Under the pieces are notes generated by a model. That model did no database searches and was not told where the DNA came from. It was given only the letters and a program-made list of their open reading frames with translations. This document shows positions 61,301 through 64,000 of a stretch of DNA of 64,000 nt, in pieces. A program made the position numbers and the translations under genes. Every line of letters begins with the position of its first letter. Position 1 is the stretch's first letter. Origin of the DNA: G963669295 sp963669295 (GTDB taxonomy: Bacteria > Bacteroidota > Bacteroidia > Flavobacteriales_D > CALLUQ01); contig OY769938.1 in assembly GCA_963669295.1 (NCBI GenBank), positions 2,542,001-2,606,000 of the forward strand. The letters are read 5' to 3'.

Positions 61301-62553
61301 TACCATAGGGGGGCGGTGTTTGCCCCAAGTGTGGTCCACGTGGTGCCATCGTCAGTACTGTATTGCACGTACACTGCTCTATCACACCAGTCGTAAGTAA
61401 GGTCATATTTAAGGTCGAAGAGCAACATTGGATTGGTCAGGCCGCTTAAATCGAAAACGGGTGATTCTAACCATAAGTCCTGATAGGTGCTGGTGCCGTC
61501 TGATTCAATGTACCAGCTGCTACCATTTCCTGCGGCTCCTCCAAGATAACCAGTGGGTAAGGGTCCCCAGTTCCAGTATTTAGTGGTGCTACCACCTGCC
61601 AGCCATCCGCCATTGCTGTTGTCGAAGTCTTCAAAAAATGGAAAATTGGTGACGTGTTGATGGCGTCCAACGATAAAAGTGTCGTTGTATAAGTACTCAT
61701 CTCCAACGTAGGTGGTGTAGGAGGTGAATTGATAGGAGGTGTCGGTGGTGAGGTCAACAGTAGTAGCAAAGGTATATGTAACGGTATCCCGAGGTGGAAT
61801 GTTACCAATGTAAGTGCCGGTAAGTGTGGCCGAAGTGCCGTCAGACACCACACACGTTACCGGCACGCTACTAACCGTATCTACACCATAATTATAAATC
61901 TGAACAGTTACCTGCTCGGTAGTGCCATAAAACTGACCGCACCCCAGGTATGGAGGGGCTATAAGGCCAATTACTCCTACATCTGGATCGGCATAAACAA
62001 CCAGGTCGTCTAAGTACCAATACCTGCCTGCCTGACTACCATCGGTATAACGAAACCGCACTCTAACATCGGGCTGATTGGCAGCAAAAGCACTGATGTC
62101 GAGAATAGTATCTTGTGGAGTGGCTAATGATCCTCGGGTTAACTTCTCGTAATCTATGATGGTATTCCAGGTGGTTCCTCCATCGTTGCTAACTTCTACA
62201 TAGCCATGCGTGTTTTCTACTCCAAACCAATGGTGGTAATAGCTCACTTTTACATTGGTTCGGTTGCTACAATTGATAGAGGGGGTACTCAATACAGCTT
62301 CATTTGGAAAGGTGCCAGCGCCCAGGGCAAGGTCATCGAAAACGGCATAAAACCCACCTGAAGGACTGGTCATTACCGGGGCATTCTGAAACGACCAGGT
62401 TTGTGCGCCCTGAATGGCAGTATTGGTCCATCCGGTAGGTAGTATGCCTGTGCTAAAGTTTTCGGTTAAAAGAATATCGGCCCTTACGTGCGTACAGGAG
62501 AGTACGAAGAGTAAAGCGACTATTGAGCCGATATTTCTTAAAAATGTATTCAC
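55348..62553 (-). CDS. Giant repeat protein with type A T9SS sorting domain
   Basis: 2401 residues. The start codon is GTG at 62553 (NTFLRNIGSIVALLFVLSC follows: signal peptide). The protein alternates two module types: MAM/jelly-roll-like modules of about 170 residues (recognised by YWxW-x3-P-GYLGG, ESPVFD, YDWCDRAV-VQYS, TCWPNTWS, and RYSD-FA-DN), in about six full copies plus a divergent first copy; and Ig-like modules of about 110 residues (GPIP-x-FDFTF). A 1473-base segment is present twice (see repeat entry). The C-terminus (about 2310-2401) has YTIAPNPAKDNLHLQ and ends YFEKVVLAR, a type A sorting domain. It is secreted by T9SS and possibly binds polysaccharide or cells. Confidence 0.9.
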   Translation of the reverse strand: MNTFLRNIGSIVALLFVLSCTHVRADILLTENFSTGILPTGWTNTAIQGAQTWSFQNAPVMTSPSGGFYAVFDDLALGAGTFPNEAVLSTPSINCSNRTNVKVSYYHHWFGVENTHGYVEVSNDGGTTWNTIIDYEKLTRGSLATPQDTILDISAFAANQPDVRVRFRYTDGSQAGRYWYLDDLVVYADPDVGVIGLIAPPYLGCGQFYGTTEQVTVQIYNYGVDTVSSVPVTCVVSDGTSATLTGTYIGNIPPRDTVTYTFATTVDLTTDTSYQFTSYTTYVGDEYLYNDTFIVGRHQHVTNFPFFEDFDNSNGGWLAGGSTTKYWNWGPLPTGYLGGAAGNGSSWYIESDGTSTYQDLWLESPVFDLSGLTNPMLLFDLKYDLTYDWCDRAVYVQYSTDDGTTWTTLGANTAPLWYNSGANTCWPNTWSGNAVNSWTQVQHSLCDLIGETCVKFRFYGDDIRYSDMFALDNIIVREWEDVGVIAYLEPVNLGCLFNANQEVTIAVYNWACSPMTNVPVTCEITGPNPTTLTGTVPGPIPANDSVHFTFPSTFDMTAVGLYGFTSYTTLGTDNNLNNDTLTTSINVNQLKVATFPYNEDFNADDGYWIAGGGDANNYWNWAALPAGYLGGPAGYGNSWYVVKDGTATYHDMWLESPVFDFSQITNPIFSMDVKYDLAYDWCDRAVHVQYSIDGGTTWTTLGTNADPNWYDSGTNTCWPNTWSATTVGTWTKVQHDLCVLSGENCVKLRIYADDIRYSDRFALDNVQVTDGEGDDVEPLVIYPPNSGVCAPFTNAETITVLIQNNNCRPLTNLPITFNLTGPNTATLTDTVPGPIPAFGRFDFTFANTVDMSGTGTYNLQVTTGSNTSGIGWSYINDTMPANNTIIETRYSNTPLSTFPYTATFDAGNEGWASGRSLVNRYWDWDALPAGYLGGPGGNVESCFMVSDGSSTYSDLWVESPIFDFTGLVNPMLTMDIKYDLTYDWCDRAVYVQYSTNGGTSWTTLGTNADPGWYAPGSNTCWPNTWSAGVVSEWTQVQHTLCNLVGETCVKFRVYADDIRYSDMFAFDNFTIHDTIDVGVIAFIDPVDVGCLFGVQQEVTVAVYNWSCTALSNVPVVCEITGPNSGTLTGTIPGPIPPNDSVHFTFPTTFDMTTMGTYNFVAYTDMTNDGNHANDTLTTSINVNQLKVATFPYNEDFNADDGYWIAGGGDANNYWNWAALPAGYLGGPAGYGNSWYVVKDGTATYHDMWLESPVFDFSQITNPIFSMDVKYDLAYDWCDRAVHVQYSIDGGTTWTTLGTNADPNWYDSGTNTCWPNTWSATTVGTWTKVQHDLCVLSGENCVKLRIYADDIRYSDRFALDNVQVTDGEGDDVEPLVIYPPNSGVCAPFTNAETITVLIQNNNCRPLTNLPITFNLTGPNTATLTDTVPGPIPAFGRFDFTFANTVDMSGTGTYNLQVTTGSNTSGIGWSYINDTMPANNTIIETRYSNTPLSTFPYTATFDAGNEGWASGRSLVNRYWDWDALPAGYLGGPGGNVESCFMVSDGSSTYSDLWVESPIFDFTGLVNPMLTMDIKYDLTYDWCDRAVYVQYSTNGGTSWTTLGTNADPGWYAPGSNTCWPNTWSAGVVSEWTQVQHTLCNLVGETCVKFRVYADDIRYSDMFAFDNFNIEDRTDVGVIAFIEPLADNCLHSANQTVTVEVFNWSCAPVSNVPVVCDITGAATTTLNDVVPGPIPASGSVNFTFTTTFDMTPVGTYDFVAYTDLPLEANRNNDTSYHSVTVNHQLINTFPHYEQFNANSGVGVWAPAAGDANNYWTWGAVPYLGGPGGYGNSWYIVKDGTSTYHDMWLESPVFDFTGLTNPVLNFDLKYDLAYDWCDRAVYIQYTTNGGTTWTTLGTNAEPNWYNSGANTCWPNTWSASTVGSWTNVRRDLCALAGESCVQFRFFADDVRYSDQFAFDNFHITDTPIDAEVMFVSGCYGSTYDLEVTVGNNSYLCVASPNITSIDLSISIDGGAATTQTYTGLNIPYGGTEIIQIPNVNVPTSNSTVQVWCSFPNGLTDQIFENDTATGYSANWPHCNDNCNSAIGLGLGTVTASQTSNATPNPLEDPPFTGCGNPTLENTVWYWFTTDNMGGMVTVTFQNIGCTPSNNGIQVSIDQLTGPPCDPVNYTNVYCANNGNTSDFSWGPVNLPPNTIYYIAVDGYAGNDCDFEIDLSGAVVVLPVELTSFEAACANNGKEVLLRWTTATETNNSHFTLERSEDGNVFEPIATITAIGNSTQTTTYQFTDETPLIGAGYYRLKQTDYNGQSSYAPTVAVDCEPASYSYTIAPNPAKDNLHLQINSPVDQSRLELTLMNEMGKQILKKGQALHQGANRLQLNLSKYASGLYLLKLQIGDQAYFEKVVLAR
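57565..59037 (-). repeat. Internal duplicate of about 1473 bp, copy 1
   Basis: It matches 59350-60822 with only about eight to ten base differences that I can find by eye; the period is 1785 bases. The intervening 59038-59349 (312 bases) is unique to the gap. The copy covers about 491 residues. Confidence 0.9.
59350..60822 (-). repeat. Internal duplicate of about 1473 bp, copy 2
   Basis: Second copy of the segment at 57565-59037. The edges fall inside Ig-like modules, so the copy contains two complete MAM-like modules and the Ig-like module between them. Confidence 0.9.
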
Positions 62554-62581
62554 GTGTAATTAGAGTAATCCTTTCTCAACT

Positions 62582-62612
62582 TAAAAGTAGAGCAGCTTTG
62601 CAAGGCTTGCAA
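62582..62612 (-). promoter_or_regulatory. Possible promoter of the giant type A gene
   Basis: On the minus strand TTG (62612-62610) is 20 bases upstream of TACTTTTA (62589-62582), matching TTG-N20-TAnnTTTG in seven of eight -7 positions. It lies about 28 bases before the GTG start. Between the boxes are the direct repeats TTGCAAGCC/TTGCAAAGC. Confidence 0.45.
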
Positions 62613-62705
62613 TCCAAAAGAATTCAATATTTAGAAGTCGAAAATAACTACAAATTAATTTTTTGCTTAATTTTAAGTGTTTGTCGAAAATTAACTTAGT
62701 TCTCG

Positions 62706-64000
62706 ATGGCTGCTAATAATCAATTGTTTCAATTAATTCAATCGCTTACCCGGGCAGAGAAAGGGTACTTTAAGAAGTACTGTACTCGTTATGCTACAGA
62801 TAACAATAGCAATTACCTTCGGTTGTTTGCTGCCATTGAAAAGCAACAACGCTATGATGAGCAGGCGTTGTTGAAAGCATTTGAGGGCGAACGATTCATA
62901 CGTCAGTTTTCTGTAGCTAAAAACTACCTGTACAAGATGGTCATGAAGAGTCTTCGTTCATACAATTCAGAATTATCGCTTGATGTGCAATTGAGTGAGC
63001 TCATGATCAATGTTGAAGTGCTGTTTAGAAAAGGGTTAACAGATTTATGCGCGAAAGAACTTCGGAAAGCAACTCGATTGGTGAAGCGATATGAGGTATT
63101 TCATAAGTATGCAGAAATTGCCAAATGGGAAAAGTACCTCTATGGATTCAATGCCTATTCATTGTCGATGGAGAAAAGGATCGAGGGAATTTATGAGGAA
63201 GAGATCAGCAGTGCACAAAAGTTGGTAAATGTAACAGAGTATGCGCGATTGTCTTACCAGCTTTTTAACAAGTCGATGAAAGAAGGAATGACACGTGATG
63301 TGGAAGCGCTGAAGGAGTATGATGCTATTTTACGTCATCCTTTGATGGATGGGGAGTATTTGGCAGAAAGTGTGATGGCTAAGTGCCATTTCAATAATAT
63401 CATGGCCAAATATTATGAGGTGCATAACGATTATGAGAATTTTCATGAGTACAACAAGCGTTTTGTGGACACATTAGAAAGCAATCCCGACCATCTTACC
63501 ACCAACATGCGGGGTTATATTCACTCTGTGTATAATTTATTGCTATCGAATGTGGTGTTGAGGAACGTCAATGACTTTAATGAAGTGTTGAAAAAGTTTG
63601 ATGCTATTCCAGAAGTACATCGAAAGCATTGTACTGATAACTTAAGTGAAGCGGTGCCAGTATTGTCGTTGAATGCACGCATTTACTTTCTGTTAATTCT
63701 TGGGAAGTTTAAAGAAGCCCTGGAACTCACCGAGCCTATTATTGCAATGATACAGAAAGGGGTGAACCCACAATATCAAATAACTTTTGTTGAATTGAGC
63801 TACTTCCTGGCCTATACGTATTTTGGGAATGGTGATTACCGGGCGTCAATTCGCTGGTTGAATCAATTGATCAACGAGCCCTATGCTGATTTGCGTGAAG
63901 ATTTATTTTGCTATGCGCGTATTCTTAACCTGATCAATCACTTTGAGCTGGAGAACGATATACTAGTGCAGTACAACTTGAAATCAACGTACCGCTACCT
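62706..64000 (+). CDS. Helical, TPR-like protein of unknown function (3' end outside window)
   Basis: The frame from the ATG at 62706 is open to the window end, giving 431 codons without a stop. The N-terminus (MAANNQLFQLIQSLTRAEKG) lacks a signal peptide. The sequence is strongly helical and hydrophilic, with repeated ~35-residue helix pairs, for example KELRKATRLVKRYEVFHKYA and ILGKFKEALELTEPIIAMIQ, as in TPR proteins. No family is recognised. It diverges from the giant type A gene (152-base gap). Codon use and absence of stops support a genuine gene even though the end is missing. Confidence 0.8.
   Translation, partial: MAANNQLFQLIQSLTRAEKGYFKKYCTRYATDNNSNYLRLFAAIEKQQRYDEQALLKAFEGERFIRQFSVAKNYLYKMVMKSLRSYNSELSLDVQLSELMINVEVLFRKGLTDLCAKELRKATRLVKRYEVFHKYAEIAKWEKYLYGFNAYSLSMEKRIEGIYEEEISSAQKLVNVTEYARLSYQLFNKSMKEGMTRDVEALKEYDAILRHPLMDGEYLAESVMAKCHFNNIMAKYYEVHNDYENFHEYNKRFVDTLESNPDHLTTNMRGYIHSVYNLLLSNVVLRNVNDFNEVLKKFDAIPEVHRKHCTDNLSEAVPVLSLNARIYFLLILGKFKEALELTEPIIAMIQKGVNPQYQITFVELSYFLAYTYFGNGDYRASIRWLNQLINEPYADLREDLFCYARILNLINHFELENDILVQYNLKSTYRY

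Overview
The window is a chromosomal segment of a Bacteroidota bacterium. Many traits point there: TAnnTTTG-type -7 promoter elements with almost no Shine-Dalgarno sequences, type IX secretion (T9SS) sorting domains of both type A and type B, PorP/SprF- and PorG-like proteins, carboxypeptidase-regulatory-like domains, TonB-dependent receptors, an ECF sigma/anti-sigma pair and HYR-repeat giant proteins. It looks like a gliding or surface-adhesive, Flavobacteriia-like lineage, but I cannot place it below phylum with confidence. I see no tRNA, rRNA, IS element or CRISPR array, so it reads as ordinary chromosome with fast-evolving surface genes.

Left part (1-13.4 kb): the end of 2-oxoglutarate dehydrogenase E1 followed by E2 (sucB), then a series of envelope genes: an OmpA protein and a second protein sharing an unusual cysteine-rich cytoplasmic-looking head, an amidohydrolase-like protein with degraded metal ligands, another OmpA protein, lipoproteins, an RCC1-propeller protein, a 0.67-kb gene-free stretch holding a 21-bp-period degenerate tandem array, methyltransferases, and a Cys/Met-type PLP enzyme divergent from an Lrp/AsnC regulator with two abutting palindromes between them.

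Middle (13.4-31 kb): a large unrecognised protein with an acidic 8-residue repeat tail, a PrsW-type membrane protease, a small LuxR-type regulator, a caspase-like peptidase with a CHU_C-like fold at its N-terminus, a lipoprotein/anti-sigma/ECF-sigma/plug-only TonB-receptor-like cluster, an Nfu-type Fe-S protein, and a heavy-metal operon (HYC_CC_PP-like small protein, TonB receptor, HMA metallochaperone).

Right part (31-64 kb): a compact minus-strand envelope-biogenesis run (CBS protein, BamA/TamA-like barrel, nadK, PorG-like, uppS, bamA, two OmpH/Skp chaperones, terminator, murI), then pdxJ and an alpha/beta hydrolase. A SprB/SprF-like locus follows: a small exported protein, a 2737-residue HYR protein with a type B sorting domain, a PorP/SprF protein and a PD40/OmpA-like protein. 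It is followed by a two-component system, a MORN-repeat protein, a 2401-residue type A T9SS substrate with a nearly perfect 1.47-kb internal duplication, and a gene that runs off the right edge.

The unifying theme is cell-envelope construction and T9SS cargo. The giant genes carry clear signs of recent internal repeat expansion. The items most worth following are the N-terminal CHU_C-like/caspase fusion, the plug-only receptor next to an ECF sigma pair, the shared Cys-rich head domain, the 21-bp array and the Lrp operator candidate.
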